From assembly GCF_014054985.1 (NCBI RefSeq), contig NZ_CP059569.1:310001-374000 (forward strand): DNA of 64,000 bases, read 5' to 3'. This document shows positions 1-8,944 of this stretch, in pieces. The position numbers and the translations under genes were made by a program. The DNA comes from Kingella oralis (GTDB lineage Bacteria > Pseudomonadota > Gammaproteobacteria > Burkholderiales > Neisseriaceae). Positions within the stretch are counted from its first letter, which is position 1, and each line of letters starts with the position of its first letter. The notes below the pieces were generated by a model. It was given only the letters and a program-made list of their open reading frames with translations. It searched no databases and was not told the DNA's origin.

Positions 1-1166
1 CGCGTGGCTTCCACCACCAAATCCACATCAGGGCCGCTGCCTGAATTGATGGTTGAGTAAGAAATCATGGCAACGCGCGGTTCAATGCCGAACGCTTTGG
101 CAGATTTCGCCGATTGGATGGCGATGTCAGCCAGTTGCTCGGCGGTGGGGTTGGGGTTCACCGCGCAGTCGCCGTATACCACCACTTGCCCAGGCAGCAG
201 CATAAAGAACACGCTGGACACAATGCTTTCGCCAGGCGCGGTTTTAATCAGTTGCAACGCAGGGCGGATGGTGTTGGCAGTCGTGTGCACCGCGCCAGAT
301 ACCAAGCCGTCCACATCGTTTTGCGCCATCATCATCGTGCCGAGCACAACGGTATCTTGCAGCTGGCTGCGCGCTTGCTCTTCGGTCAAACCTTTGGATT
401 TGCGCAATTCGCACATCGGCGCAACGTATTGTTCCACCAACGAAGCGGGGTCAATGATTTCCAAGCTCTCGGGCAGCGCGATGCCATGTTCCTTGGCAAC
501 GGCTTCCACTTCGGCGCGGGTTGCCAGCAGCACGCAGCGGGCGATGCCTTTTTCGTGGCAAATCGCAGCGGCGCGCACGGTGCGCGGCTCTGCGCCTTCG
601 GGCAACACAATGCGCTTGTTGGCTTTGCGTGCCGAATCCATCATGTTGTAACGGAATTGCGCGGGCGACACGCGGTCGGTAGTCGCCGCCGCAATTTGCG
701 CCAATTCAGCCGTTTTCAGGCTGCCTGATGCGCCCAAATCCGCCAATTCGTTGGCTTGCGCGGCAGCGGCATTGCCCACCACGCCCGCAAAGAATACGGT
801 GTTGCCTGCAAACGCTTGTTTTGCCAACGCCACGCGCTGTTCCGCGCCCGCTTCGTTGGATGCGGCAAACACGATTTGCGCGTTAAACGAAGTCGCCAGC
901 GCCACGTTTTGCGCGGCGAGGAAAATGTTTTCCGCATCGGCTTGAATGCCTTGAATCACCACATTTTTTTTGCCCAGCGCGGCAACTTCGCCCACCAAAG
1001 CGTCAAACCAGTCGTCGGCTTTGCCCGCGGCGATTAAATCGGCGGCGCGTTTGGCATCGGCTAACGGGTTGAACACCACCGCATCGGGCAGGGCGGCGGC
1101 GATGCTTTGGGCGGCGGCTGCGGCATCAACGTGCGCGCAAGTGGGGAGAACGAGAATGTTTGCCAT
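1..1166 (-). CDS. pta: phosphate acetyltransferase (partial, C-terminus off the window)
   Basis: Converts acetyl-CoA and phosphate to acetyl phosphate and CoA in the cytoplasmic acetate overflow/activation pathway. The visible 388 residues show a BioD/AAA_26-like N-terminal regulatory domain (about 1-180) followed by the PTA_PTB catalytic domain, which opens with [14 protein letters not shown] and contains [17 protein letters not shown]. The reading frame stays open to the window edge, so the C-terminus is outside. The ATG at 1166 is preceded by AAGGA at good spacing. A DUS (frame GSLK) sits between the two domains, near 711-726. The partner ackA is not in the window. Identification is confident from the PTA motifs. 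Confidence 0.95.
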   Translation of the reverse strand, partial: MANILVLPTCAHVDAAAAAQSIAAALPDAVVFNPLADAKRAADLIAAGKADDWFDALVGEVAALGKKNVVIQGIQADAENIFLAAQNVALATSFNAQIVFAASNEAGAEQRVALAKQAFAGNTVFFAGVVGNAAAAQANELADLGASGSLKTAELAQIAAATTDRVSPAQFRYNMMDSARKANKRIVLPEGAEPRTVRAAAICHEKGIARCVLLATRAEVEAVAKEHGIALPESLEIIDPASLVEQYVAPMCELRKSKGLTEEQARSQLQDTVVLGTMMMAQNDVDGLVSGAVHTTANTIRPALQLIKTAPGESIVSSVFFMLLPGQVVVYGDCAVNPNPTAEQLADIAIQSAKSAKAFGIEPRVAMISYSTINSGSGPDVDLVVEAT

Positions 1167-1403
1167 GAGAAATGTCCTTGTTTTAGTTAGAAAAAACACA
1201 AAGAAAAATCGGCATCTGCCGATAGGATGAACGCGGCGGATTATACTCCGATTTGCTTTTTCAGGCTGCCTTATTGCGCGCCTTATTGCGAACGGCAGCC
1301 TGAAAATGGGAAAGGCTTGGTGGTGTGGCAAGTGGTTTTGAGTTGGGGGGATTGGTTTTCAGGCTGCCTTTGATGTGCGCCCAAAGGCAGCCTGAAAACA
1401 AAA

Positions 1404-1486
1404 ATGGAGCGGCGATGGCTCGTCGCCAAATGGCATATTCCAAAAGGCATGGTTGCCAAGATGTTGGCGAGCCGCCGACGCTCCAT
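1404..1486. repeat. dispersed imperfect palindrome, ATGGAGCGGCG family, copy 1
   Basis: The 83-bp element begins ATGGAGCGGCGATGGCTCG and ends GGCGAGCCGCCGACGCTCCAT, so its ends are imperfect inverted repeats. Related copies lie at 13145-13232, 45719-45795, 49263-49348 and 53849-53951, all between genes and beside DUS. It carries no ORF of its own, and its role is unknown. Confidence 0.6.
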
Positions 1487-1534
1487 CGGGTATTGCGTTT
1501 CAGGCTGCCCCAAATCATCAAGGCAGCCTAAAAC

Positions 1535-1571
1535 CAAAAAAAACCACTCGCCCAAACAACGAGTGGTTTTC
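1535..1571 (-). terminator. rho-independent terminator of the cco operon
   Basis: Read on the minus strand, AAAACCACTCG and CGAGTGGTTTT form a perfect stem of about 10 bp around a short loop, followed by a run of T. It lies 22 bases beyond the ccoP stop. Confidence 0.8.
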
Positions 1572-1592
1572 ATCATTTCAACAACCGCACGC

Positions 1593-3008
1593 CTATTCCG
1601 CTTTCACTTCTACGCGGCGACCTTGGGCGTTGTTGCCCGCAGCAGCGGTGGTATTTTCAGGTTTGCGCAGCTCAATATTTTTGGCATTCACGCCTTGTTT
1701 TTCCAAAAACGCTTTCACGGCTTGGGCGCGTTTTTTGGATAGCTCGGCATTGGCGGCAGCGTTGCCAGTGCTGTCGGTGTAACCGCTCACCACCAGTTTT
1801 TTGCCGTTTTTACCTGCGGCAATCAAGTCGGCAACCACTTTGTCGGCGTGGGCGGCCACATCGCTTTTGCCTGTGGCAAAGTAGAAGGTGGCAACCGCGT
1901 CTTTATACGCCACATCGGCTTGGTCGGCGGCGGGTTCGCTGGCTTTGGCAGCGGTGGCAGGCGTGCTGGCAGCAGCAGAGCTAGCAGCAACAGGCGCAGT
2001 AGCAGAGGCGGCGGCAGGCGCGGCAGCGGGAGTTGGGCTAGGTGCGGCAGCAGGTTGCGCAGGTTTGCCTGTTTCGTGTGTGCTATCGGTGGGCAAGGCT
2101 TGGTTTTTCGGATGCGATTTGCCCCACACATAAGCCGTCAGCAAGTGGATTTTGTCCTCGGTTAAAAAGTCTTTCCACGCAGGCATTTGGTTGTGCCGCC
2201 CGCTGGTAATGGTTTCTATGATGGCTTTTTCGCTGCCGCCCCATAGCCAAGTCTTGTCGTTGAGCGTAGGGGCGATGCCCATTGTGCCTTGTCCGTTTGC
2301 GCCGTGGCAGGCAACGCAGTTGGCTTGGAAGATTTCCTTGCCGCGTGCGGCGCGGTCTTCATCGTAGGCGCGGTCTTTGGATAGCGAAATCACATAATTG
2401 GCAACATCGCGCACGCCTTCTGTGCCAAGGTTAGGCCCCCAAGGCATCATGATGCCGATGCGCCCATTGGTGATGGTTTCGTGAATTTTTTCGGGCGTGC
2501 CGCCGTAAATCCAGTCGCTATCGGTAAGGTTGGGGAAGCCGCGCGAACCTTGCGCATCCGAGCCGTGGCATTGGATGCAATAGGTGTCAAACAAGTTTTT
2601 GCCGATGGTCATGGCATTTTTGTCTTTGGCAACGTCTTCCACTTTCATCTTGCTGTATTTGCCATACAGCGCATTGACGGTTTTATCCGCAGCGGCGACT
2701 TCTCTTTCATATTGGTTGTGGCTAGTCCAGTTAAACGTGCCTTTGTAGTCGCCCATACCGGGGTAGGCAACCAAATAGCCAATGCCAAACAAGATGGTCA
2801 TAATAAACATCCAAAACCACCAGCGTGGCATGGGGTTGTTGTATTCTTCAATGCCGTCCCAAGAATGACCTGTAGTTTTAACTTCTTCGCCTTTTTTCAG
2901 CTTCACTTTGTCTTGCGACAGCAGCAGCCATGTTACATAAATGAAACTGGCCACCACGATGGCAACGATGTAATAGTGCCAAAATGGGGATGTGAATTGT
3001 GATTCCAT
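1593..3008 (-). CDS. ccoP: cbb3 oxidase dihaem subunit CcoP fused to an OmpA-like domain
   Basis: Membrane-anchored cytochrome c subunit that passes electrons to the cbb3 terminal oxidase. Two N-terminal membrane segments (about 10-31 and 64-82) precede two cytochrome c domains with haem motifs CIQCH (144-148) and CVACH (231-235). The family usually ends near 300 residues, but this protein has 471. A Pro/Ala-rich linker (about 310-362) leads to an OmpA/Pal/MotB-like domain (about 366-471) with GYTDSTGN and NAELSKKRAQAV. Asp412 and Arg427 are 15 residues apart, as are the peptidoglycan-binding pair in A. baumannii OmpA. Pathogenic Neisseria carry a third haem domain in this region instead; I see no third CxxCH. 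It is the last gene of ccoNOQP, 3 bases after ccoQ. CcoP identity is certain; peptidoglycan binding by the tail is inferred. Confidence 0.95.
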   Translation of the reverse strand: MESQFTSPFWHYYIVAIVVASFIYVTWLLLSQDKVKLKKGEEVKTTGHSWDGIEEYNNPMPRWWFWMFIMTILFGIGYLVAYPGMGDYKGTFNWTSHNQYEREVAAADKTVNALYGKYSKMKVEDVAKDKNAMTIGKNLFDTYCIQCHGSDAQGSRGFPNLTDSDWIYGGTPEKIHETITNGRIGIMMPWGPNLGTEGVRDVANYVISLSKDRAYDEDRAARGKEIFQANCVACHGANGQGTMGIAPTLNDKTWLWGGSEKAIIETITSGRHNQMPAWKDFLTEDKIHLLTAYVWGKSHPKNQALPTDSTHETGKPAQPAAAPSPTPAAAPAAASATAPVAASSAAASTPATAAKASEPAADQADVAYKDAVATFYFATGKSDVAAHADKVVADLIAAGKNGKKLVVSGYTDSTGNAAANAELSKKRAQAVKAFLEKQGVNAKNIELRKPENTTAAAGNNAQGRRVEVKAE

Positions 3009-3011
3009 AGT

Positions 3012-3200
3012 TTATGCTCCGTGTTCACGATGGGTTTGGGCGGCTTCGCTGTCGCTTGGCGCGTCGTCGTCATCAAAGATGCTTTGTGCCGCGTCTTGGT
3101 AGTTTTGTTTATTGCGCTTGTTTAACACAATAAACAGGATAACCGCGAAGCTAATGCAGATGCCGATGGTAAACAGGCTATTTGCCCAAGCCATATTCAT
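3012..3200 (-). CDS. ccoQ: cbb3 oxidase small subunit CcoQ/FixQ
   Basis: A 62-residue protein with one N-terminal membrane helix (about 7-25, starting near NSLFTIGICISF) and a charged, acidic cytoplasmic tail with DDDD. Size, topology and position between ccoO and ccoP identify it as CcoQ, which stabilises the assembled cbb3 complex. It starts 6 bases after the ccoO stop and is presumably co-transcribed. Confidence 0.9.
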   Translation of the reverse strand: MNMAWANSLFTIGICISFAVILFIVLNKRNKQNYQDAAQSIFDDDDAPSDSEAAQTHREHGA

Positions 3201-3206
3201 GATTTC

Positions 3207-3818
3207 TTACCTTTTGTTTTTCAATGCCAAGCCCAAACCTTGCAAATAGGCGACTACTGCGTCTAATTCAGATTTGTCTTTGAGCTCTTCGGCGGCTTTG
3301 TCGTAATCTTCTTTGGTGTAAGGCGTGCCCACTTTTTCCAAAGCTTTCATGTGGCGCACCACTTCGTCTGCGTCCACTTTGTTACGTGCCAGCCATGGGA
3401 ATGCGGGCATATTGGATTCGGGAACCACTGCGCGCGGATTGAGCAAGTGGATGCGGTGCCATGCGTCGGAATAGCGTCCACCTACGCGCGCCAAATCAGG
3501 ACCTGTGCGTTTTGAGCCCCATTGAAATGGGTGGTCATACACCGATTCGCCCGCCACGGAATAATGCCCATAGCGTTCGGTTTCGGCGCGGAAAGGGCGG
3601 ATTTGCTGCGAGTGGCAGTTGTAGCAGCCTTCGCGCACAAAAATATCGCGTCCCGCCACTTGCAAGGGCGAATAGGGTTTCACGCCTTTGGTGGCGGTAA
3701 TCACTTCTTTGGTGCCAAACAAGGGGACAACTTCCACCATCAAGCCCACGCTGACCACAATAAGCGTAAACACAATCAGAAAGCCCACTTTTTCTTCTGC
3801 TAATTGTTGCAATTTCAT
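3207..3818 (-). CDS. ccoO: cbb3 oxidase monohaem subunit CcoO/FixO
   Basis: Membrane-anchored monohaem cytochrome c that relays electrons from CcoP to the catalytic subunit CcoN. A single N-terminal helix (about 11-34) is followed by a periplasmic domain with haem motif CYNCH at 65-69 and a methionine-rich ligand region [10 protein letters not shown]. At 203 residues it has the usual length. It begins 17 bases after ccoN. Confidence 0.95.
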   Translation of the reverse strand: MKLQQLAEEKVGFLIVFTLIVVSVGLMVEVVPLFGTKEVITATKGVKPYSPLQVAGRDIFVREGCYNCHSQQIRPFRAETERYGHYSVAGESVYDHPFQWGSKRTGPDLARVGGRYSDAWHRIHLLNPRAVVPESNMPAFPWLARNKVDADEVVRHMKALEKVGTPYTKEDYDKAAEELKDKSELDAVVAYLQGLGLALKNKR

Positions 3819-3835
3819 TTTTAGCGTCCTTTCTA

Positions 3836-5269
3836 TTAGTGTTCAGTTTTGGGCAAAGCAGGGATTTCTGCTTCAACAGGTTGGGCATCGGCAACAGTGC
3901 GGTAGACGTTATACGCCATGATGCACATACCGCTTAAATACAGCAGACCGCCCAAGAAACGGATGAGATAGAACGGCATAGAACGGCTAACCGATGCGAT
4001 AAATGAATGCGTGAGCGTGCCGTCGGGGTTGAGCTGGCTCCACATCAAGCCTTGCATCACACCTGATGCCCACATGGATGTGATGTATAACACCACGCCC
4101 AAAGTCGCAATCCAGAAGTGTGCGTTAATCAGCTTCACGCTATACATTTCTTTTTTGCCATACAAACGGGGAATCAGGTAATACAGCGAGCCGATGGTTA
4201 CAAAGCCCACCCAGCCCAATGCGCCTGAATGCACGTGTCCCACTGTCCAGTCGGTGTAGTGGCTCAATGCGTTTACCGTTTTGATAGACATCATTGGGCC
4301 TTCAAAGGTGGACATCCCGTAAAACGACAGCGACACGATTAAGAATTTCAAGATGGGGTCGGTGCGCAATTTATCCCACGCGCCAGACAAGGTCATGATG
4401 CCATTGATCATGCCGCCCCAAGAGGGGGCAAACAAAATCAACGACAACACCATGCCCAAAGATTGCGTCCAGTCGGGCAGGGCGGTGTAGTGCAGATGGT
4501 GCGGACCGGCCCACATATAGGTGAAAATCAGCGCCCAAAAGTGAACTACCGATAGGCGGTAAGAGTAAACAGGGCGGTTGGCTTGTTTGGGCACGAAGTA
4601 ATACATCATGCCCAAGAAGCCTGCGGTCAGGAAAAAGCCCACCGCGTTGTGCCCGTACCACCATTGCACCATGGCATCAATCGCGCCGTAGTAAACGGAA
4701 TAGGATTTGAAACCGCCTGCGGGAATGGAAATGTTGTTCACAATGTGCAGCAGGGCAACGGCGAGGATAAACGCGCCGTAAAACCAGTTTGCCACATAAA
4801 TATGCTTCATTTTGCGCTTGGCGATGGTGCCGAAGAACACGATGGCATAAGCCACCCACACGGCGGTAATCAAAATATCAATTGGCCATTCCAGCTCGGC
4901 GTATTCTTTGCCTTGGGTGTAGCCCAAAGGCAGGGTAATCGCCGCCAGCACAATCACCAGCTGCCAGCCCCAAAAGGTGAACGCGGGCAGCAAATTGCCG
5001 CCAAACAGCCGCGCATTGCAGGTTCGCTGCACCACATAATAAGACGTGGCAATCAAGCCGCAGCCGCCAAAGGCGAAAATCACGGCATTGGTGTGCAAAG
5101 GACGGATGCGCCCGAAGTGAAACCAAGGCGCAACGTCCGACAGATTCAGCGCGGGCCAGCGCAATTCTGCGGCGGCATACACGCCCACAAACATCCCAAT
5201 GATGCCCCAAATCACCGTCATAATGGCGAATTGGCGCACCACTTTATAGTTATAGGTTTGCGTTTCCAT
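3836..5269 (-). CDS. ccoN: cbb3 cytochrome c oxidase catalytic subunit CcoN
   Basis: Haem-copper oxidase subunit I of the cbb3 type, which reduces O2 to water at the inner membrane and pumps protons. It has 477 residues, about 12 hydrophobic segments and the expected His-rich helices, including [44 protein letters not shown] and [16 protein letters not shown]. It is the first gene of ccoNOQP. The operon (1593-5269) lacks internal DUS, unlike most of this window. The cbb3 type fits microaerobic respiration. I looked upstream for an FNR palindrome and found none that was convincing. Confidence 0.97.
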   Translation of the reverse strand: METQTYNYKVVRQFAIMTVIWGIIGMFVGVYAAAELRWPALNLSDVAPWFHFGRIRPLHTNAVIFAFGGCGLIATSYYVVQRTCNARLFGGNLLPAFTFWGWQLVIVLAAITLPLGYTQGKEYAELEWPIDILITAVWVAYAIVFFGTIAKRKMKHIYVANWFYGAFILAVALLHIVNNISIPAGGFKSYSVYYGAIDAMVQWWYGHNAVGFFLTAGFLGMMYYFVPKQANRPVYSYRLSVVHFWALIFTYMWAGPHHLHYTALPDWTQSLGMVLSLILFAPSWGGMINGIMTLSGAWDKLRTDPILKFLIVSLSFYGMSTFEGPMMSIKTVNALSHYTDWTVGHVHSGALGWVGFVTIGSLYYLIPRLYGKKEMYSVKLINAHFWIATLGVVLYITSMWASGVMQGLMWSQLNPDGTLTHSFIASVSRSMPFYLIRFLGGLLYLSGMCIMAYNVYRTVADAQPVEAEIPALPKTEH

Positions 5270-5573
5270 AACAACTCCATACGTTGAAAATATTTCTTAT
5301 TCTGCGATTGACTGTTTTTCAGGCTGCCTTACCCTTTAAGGCAGCCTGAAAACCGCCATCGCTTGTCTTACTCTTAATGTCCCTAGCTGTTAAAATAAAA
5401 TAAATTAACACATCTTAAAACATCAAAACCTTATTTATCGTAAGGTTACCAAAAGCAGCGGAATGTTACCTGATTAGCATCAAACAATCTACTTTTAGAT
5501 GTAAATAGCTAAAAGCTAAATCAATTATTGCCATACTCAATACTTTTTTAAAATCAAATAGAAAGCCCAAGTC
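5270..5573. other. divergent promoter region between ccoN and the M61 peptidase
   Basis: The region is AT-rich, and both flanking genes read away from it. It contains an inverted DUS pair (5316-5352), unusual at a promoter rather than a gene end, and an imperfect palindrome TGTTAA-N11-TTAACA at 5388-5410. Which bases form the promoters is not decided from the sequence. Confidence 0.6.
5316..5352. repeat. inverted pair of DNA uptake sequences (Kingella-type DUS)
   Basis: TTTTCAGGCTGCCT and AGGCAGCCTGAAAA face each other across a short loop. AGGCAGCCTGAA is the Kingella dialect of the neisserial DUS, recognised by the competence pilin ComP. This representative stands for the many single and paired copies through the window. 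In coding regions the motif appears as peptides RQPEN, GSLK, FQAA, FRLP or SGCL, depending on frame and strand. Confidence 0.95.
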
Positions 5574-7328
5574 ATGTTGCATTACACCCTCACACCCCGC
5601 CCCAACGCCCACCAATGGCACATCATTTTTACATTTCACCACAGCGAAAATGCCACACAAAGCATCAAGCTGGCGAACTGGGTGGCGGGCAGCTATATGA
5701 TTCGCGATTTTTGCAAACACATCATCCGCATCCAAGCCACCTGCAACGGCCATCCCGTGCCGCTGGCGCAAATCAGCAAAAACGAATGGCAAACCCCCGC
5801 GCAAAGCGGCGATTACCAAATTGAATACACCGTGTATGCCAACGATTTGTCGGTGCGCGCCAGCTTGCTGGACAACGAGCGCGGCTTTATTGACGGCGCG
5901 TGTTTGTTCCTCTATTTGCCCGAGCGGCGCGACGAAGCCTGCCAAGTGCAATTTAACGACTTGCCCGAGGGCTGGCGCATTGAAACCACATTAAGGCAGC
6001 CTGAAAACCAGAAAAACCATTTTCAGGCTGCCCACTACGCCGAGCTCACCGATTGCCCGTTTGAATTGGGCGCACACATTGAAACGCTGCACTTTACCGC
6101 GCACGGCATCCCCCACCGCATCGCGTTAAGCGGACACTACCCCGATTTTGACCGCCAGCGGCTGCTTGCCGATTGCCAAAAAATCTGCGAACACGCGCTT
6201 GCCCTGTTCTCTGCCGATTTTGCCCCGTTTAGCGAATACCTATTTTTGCTGCATCTGGGCGACAACATCTACGGCGGCTTGGAACACAGCAACAGCACCG
6301 CGCTGCACGCCGACCGCAAAGCCATGCCACCGCGCAACATGGCGCAGCCCACCGCCGACTACGCCACGCTGCTGGGCTTAATCTCGCACGAATACTTCCA
6401 CGCATGGAACGTGAAAACCATCAAGCCCGCCGAATTCGCGCCCTACGATTTAGACCAAGAAGCCTACACCGAGCAGCTCTGGGCATACGAAGGCATCACA
6501 TCCTATTATGACGACCTGATGCTCGCCCGCAGCCAAGTCATCAGCCCCGAAGCCTATCTCAACCTATTGGCGCAAACCATCACCCGCGTGCACCGCAACG
6601 CAGGGCGCAAGCAGCAAACCCTTGCCCAATCCAGCTTCGCCGCATGGCACAAATACTACAAACAAGATGAAAACAGCCCCAACGCCATCACCAGCTATTA
6701 CCAACAAGGCGCACTCGCCGCCCTCTGCCTCGATGCCCACCTGCGCCAACAGCAACGCCCGCCGCTGGACTTTATGATGCGCAGCCTCTATATGCAAACG
6801 CGCCTCAACCGCACCTACTACACCGCTAGCGAGTGGCAAAAATTTGTGCAAGACATCGCCCAGTTTAACCTTACCGACTTTTTTCAGGCTGCCCTACACA
6901 GCACCGACGACTTGCCGCTAGAACGCAGCCTGAAAACGCTGGGCATAGAACTGCGCTGGTACAGCACACCGCGCAGCGATTTGGGCAAACTGGTAACCGA
7001 GTTTCCCGAAAACACACCCGCCCCCGACATCGGCTGCCGCGCCAAACAACAAACCGACCGCGCCACTATCAGCCATGTGTTTACAGGCAGCAGCGCAGAA
7101 CACGCCGCGCTCAAAGCAGGCGACAGCATCATCGCCATCAACGGCTACGCCTGCACCGACTTCATCGCCCAAACCGAAACCCAAATCGGCGACCGCCACA
7201 CCGTCCACTACTTCCGCCACGGCGTGTTGCACCAAACTACGCTTACCGTGCAAGCCGCTGCTGCCAACACTGCCTATTTAAAAATTGTGGACAGCGCACG
7301 GCTACAAGCATGGATGACAAGGAGTTAA
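5574..7328 (+). CDS. M61-family metallopeptidase with C-terminal PDZ domain
   Basis: Predicted zinc aminopeptidase of the M61 (glycyl aminopeptidase) family, 584 residues. The order is an N-terminal beta-sandwich, a gluzincin catalytic domain with HEYFHAWN at about 272-279 and the third zinc ligand in LWAYEGITSYYDDL, and a PDZ domain (about 490-560) with HAALKAGDSIIAING. No signal peptide is evident, so it is probably cytoplasmic. The ATG at 5574 opens directly into the family N-terminus. It carries an inverted DUS pair inside the catalytic ORF (5994-6032), encoding LRQPEN...HFQAA, and another DUS near 6885. The substrate is unknown. Confidence 0.9.
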   Translation: MLHYTLTPRPNAHQWHIIFTFHHSENATQSIKLANWVAGSYMIRDFCKHIIRIQATCNGHPVPLAQISKNEWQTPAQSGDYQIEYTVYANDLSVRASLLDNERGFIDGACLFLYLPERRDEACQVQFNDLPEGWRIETTLRQPENQKNHFQAAHYAELTDCPFELGAHIETLHFTAHGIPHRIALSGHYPDFDRQRLLADCQKICEHALALFSADFAPFSEYLFLLHLGDNIYGGLEHSNSTALHADRKAMPPRNMAQPTADYATLLGLISHEYFHAWNVKTIKPAEFAPYDLDQEAYTEQLWAYEGITSYYDDLMLARSQVISPEAYLNLLAQTITRVHRNAGRKQQTLAQSSFAAWHKYYKQDENSPNAITSYYQQGALAALCLDAHLRQQQRPPLDFMMRSLYMQTRLNRTYYTASEWQKFVQDIAQFNLTDFFQAALHSTDDLPLERSLKTLGIELRWYSTPRSDLGKLVTEFPENTPAPDIGCRAKQQTDRATISHVFTGSSAEHAALKAGDSIIAINGYACTDFIAQTETQIGDRHTVHYFRHGVLHQTTLTVQAAAANTAYLKIVDSARLQAWMTRS

Positions 7329-7340
7329 AGCAACGATAAA

Positions 7341-7377
7341 GGCAGCCTGAAAAACCCTTACCCATTTTCAGGCTGCC
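7341..7377 (+). terminator. DUS-pair hairpin after the M61 peptidase
   Basis: GGCAGCCTGAAAA and TTTTCAGGCTGCC form a stem of about 13 bp 12 bases after the stop codon. Inverted DUS pairs in this position are commonly taken as terminators in Neisseriaceae; the T-run is short. Confidence 0.55.
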
Positions 7378-7437
7378 GCAAAACAGTTTAAAATAGCCAC
7401 TCTTAACAAAAACAACACCCCATTAAGGAAACCAAAA

Positions 7438-7875
7438 ATGATAGAAAAAATCGCCGATTATTTGTATGTGTCCGACCAGCTTAAAGACGAACGTTTTGCC
7501 AAGCGCGCCGCGTCATACGGCATCAAGACCGTGATTTGCAACCGCCCCGACGGCGAAGCCCCCGACCAGCCTAGCTTTGAGCAAGTGAAAGCATGGCTCA
7601 ATGCCAACGGCATCGAACAGGTGATTTACATGCCCGTGGTGATGGACGGCATCACCGACGAAACGCTGGATCATTTCCAAGCCACCGTTGCCAATTCCGA
7701 AGCGCCCATCATGGCATATTGCCGCACGGGCACGCGTTCCAGCATGCTTTGGGCGTTGAACCAAGCGCGCCGCGGCGTGGAAGTGAACAGCCTGATTAAA
7801 GCTGCTAGCCTTGCCAATATTGACTTGGAACCGCAACGCCACCGCTTGGAAGCGATTTACACGAAAAAAGGCTGA
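7438..7875 (+). CDS. DUF442/TIGR01244-family phosphatase-like protein
   Basis: A 145-residue protein of the DUF442 family (TIGR01244), which resembles dual-specificity phosphatases and is often fused to sulfide-oxidising beta-lactamase-fold enzymes. The fold core is ADYLYVSDQL and KTVICNRPDGE, with the active-site loop YCRTGTRSS (Cys95 to Arg100). AAGGAAACC precedes the ATG at 7438. It stands alone, with its own terminator downstream. It could act on phosphoesters or as a sulfur-transfer partner; no substrate can be assigned. Confidence 0.8.
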   Translation: MIEKIADYLYVSDQLKDERFAKRAASYGIKTVICNRPDGEAPDQPSFEQVKAWLNANGIEQVIYMPVVMDGITDETLDHFQATVANSEAPIMAYCRTGTRSSMLWALNQARRGVEVNSLIKAASLANIDLEPQRHRLEAIYTKKG

Positions 7876-7892
7876 CGGGCCGAACACATAAT

Positions 7893-7933
7893 CAAACCCT
7901 GTAAACAGAATTGGAAGCTGTTTGCAGGGTTTG
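7893..7933 (+). terminator. strong hairpin after the DUF442 gene
   Basis: CAAACCCTGTAAACAG pairs with CTGTTTGCAGGGTTTG (16 bp, one mismatch) around a 9-base loop. A second, DUS-pair hairpin follows at 7937-7976. Confidence 0.65.
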
Positions 7934-8011
7934 GTGTTTTCAGGCTGCCTTGATTGCGTTGAGGCAGCCTGAAAACGGATTGCGAATGGTTTTTCAGGCT
8001 GCCTGTGCCGC

Positions 8012-8944
8012 CTAAGTCCAATAATACCGCACCACATGGAAAAACACGGGCGCGGCAAAGCACAGGCTGTCCAGCCGGTCTAACACGCTGTGGGTGCTGA
8101 ATGCGTGCCCCCAATGGCGGATGCCGAGGCTGCGTTTGATGGCGCGCATTACTTCGTTGCCGAAAAAGCCCATCAGGCTAATCATCAAGCCCGCTAAGGC
8201 AGCCTGAAACAGGGTGAACGGCGTTATCCAATAGAGGCTGGCCGCCAGCAGCGTGGAAAGCGGGATGCTGATATACGCGCTGGGCAGCGTGCGCGGCGGG
8301 GCAATTTTGCTGCCCGCGCGCCGCCACAGATAGGCGAACACGTCGCCGCTTTGCACCACCACCAGCATAAACAGCAAGAGCACGATGTTGGGCGAGGCGT
8401 AATCCTTGATTTCCAAGCTCAACAAGGCGGGCACGTGCGAGAGGCAATAGATGGTAATCATCACGCCCCATTGGATTTTGGCGGTGCGGTCAAAAAACTG
8501 GCTGTTGTCGCCCGCCATATTGCGGATGATGGGCAGCAGCAAAAAGGCATACACGGGAATCAGCACGGTAAACATGCTGAACCAGTTAATCAGCACAAAA
8601 TAATATTGCAAGGGCAGCAGCAGATAGAAACACAGCGCGATGGTGAGATGGTCGGCGCGATTGCGGTACACATGGCTGATGAATTCGCGCAGGGTGGCAA
8701 ACGAGGCGGCAACAAACAGCGCAATCATGCCGCCGCGCCCAATCCAAAACGTTACCAGCAGCAGGATGGTAATCACCCACCACGATGCCACGCGGGCGTT
8801 CCATTCTTTCACCATGTTGCTCACGTCAAAGCCTTGTTTGCGCTCGTAATACTTGCCTGCCAGCGAAGCGAGTGCCAGCGCGCAAAAAATGCCAAAAAAC
8901 ACGATGCCAACCAAAGCGGGCAGATAAAAAGCGGTGTTCATCAT
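8012..8944 (-). CDS. CdsA-family phosphatidate cytidylyltransferase-like membrane protein
   Basis: Polytopic membrane protein of 310 residues related to CDP-diacylglycerol synthase, which makes CDP-DAG from CTP and phosphatidate. The conserved C-terminal region can be read as SGDVFAYLWRRAGSK, IKRSLGIRHWGHAF and LDRLDSLCFAAP. The DRxD end of the CdsA signature is intact, but the usual Lys-Asp is Arg-His and the GHGG-like segment reads STHS. The ATG at 8944 overlaps the stop of the upstream acyltransferase as ATGA, favouring this start over the open frame that continues to 9076. Coupling to a PlsC-type enzyme supports a phospholipid role, but activity is uncertain. It may be a YnbB-type paralogue rather than the housekeeping CdsA. 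Confidence 0.8.
   Translation of the reverse strand: MMNTAFYLPALVGIVFFGIFCALALASLAGKYYERKQGFDVSNMVKEWNARVASWWVITILLLVTFWIGRGGMIALFVAASFATLREFISHVYRNRADHLTIALCFYLLLPLQYYFVLINWFSMFTVLIPVYAFLLLPIIRNMAGDNSQFFDRTAKIQWGVMITIYCLSHVPALLSLEIKDYASPNIVLLLFMLVVVQSGDVFAYLWRRAGSKIAPPRTLPSAYISIPLSTLLAASLYWITPFTLFQAALAGLMISLMGFFGNEVMRAIKRSLGIRHWGHAFSTHSVLDRLDSLCFAAPVFFHVVRYYWT

Larger units (their letters stand above)
1167..1592. other. intergenic region with DUS pairs and a dispersed palindrome
   Basis: No gene is seen. The stretch holds several DUS copies in both orientations (near 1259-1310, 1358-1398 and 1499-1533), one copy of the ATGGAGCGGCG palindromic repeat (1404-1486) and the ccoP terminator. It should also carry the pta promoter just above 1166, but no clear -35/-10 pair was picked out. 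Confidence 0.7.

Noticed and set aside
3012..5269. An additional cytochrome gene in the cco operon
   Set aside because: Only the usual four ORFs (N, O, Q, P) are present. Other frames are shadows of these.
5270..5573. An FNR box upstream of ccoN
   Set aside because: No TTGAT-N4-ATCAA-like sequence was found. The only palindrome, TGTTAA-N11-TTAACA, has the wrong spacing.
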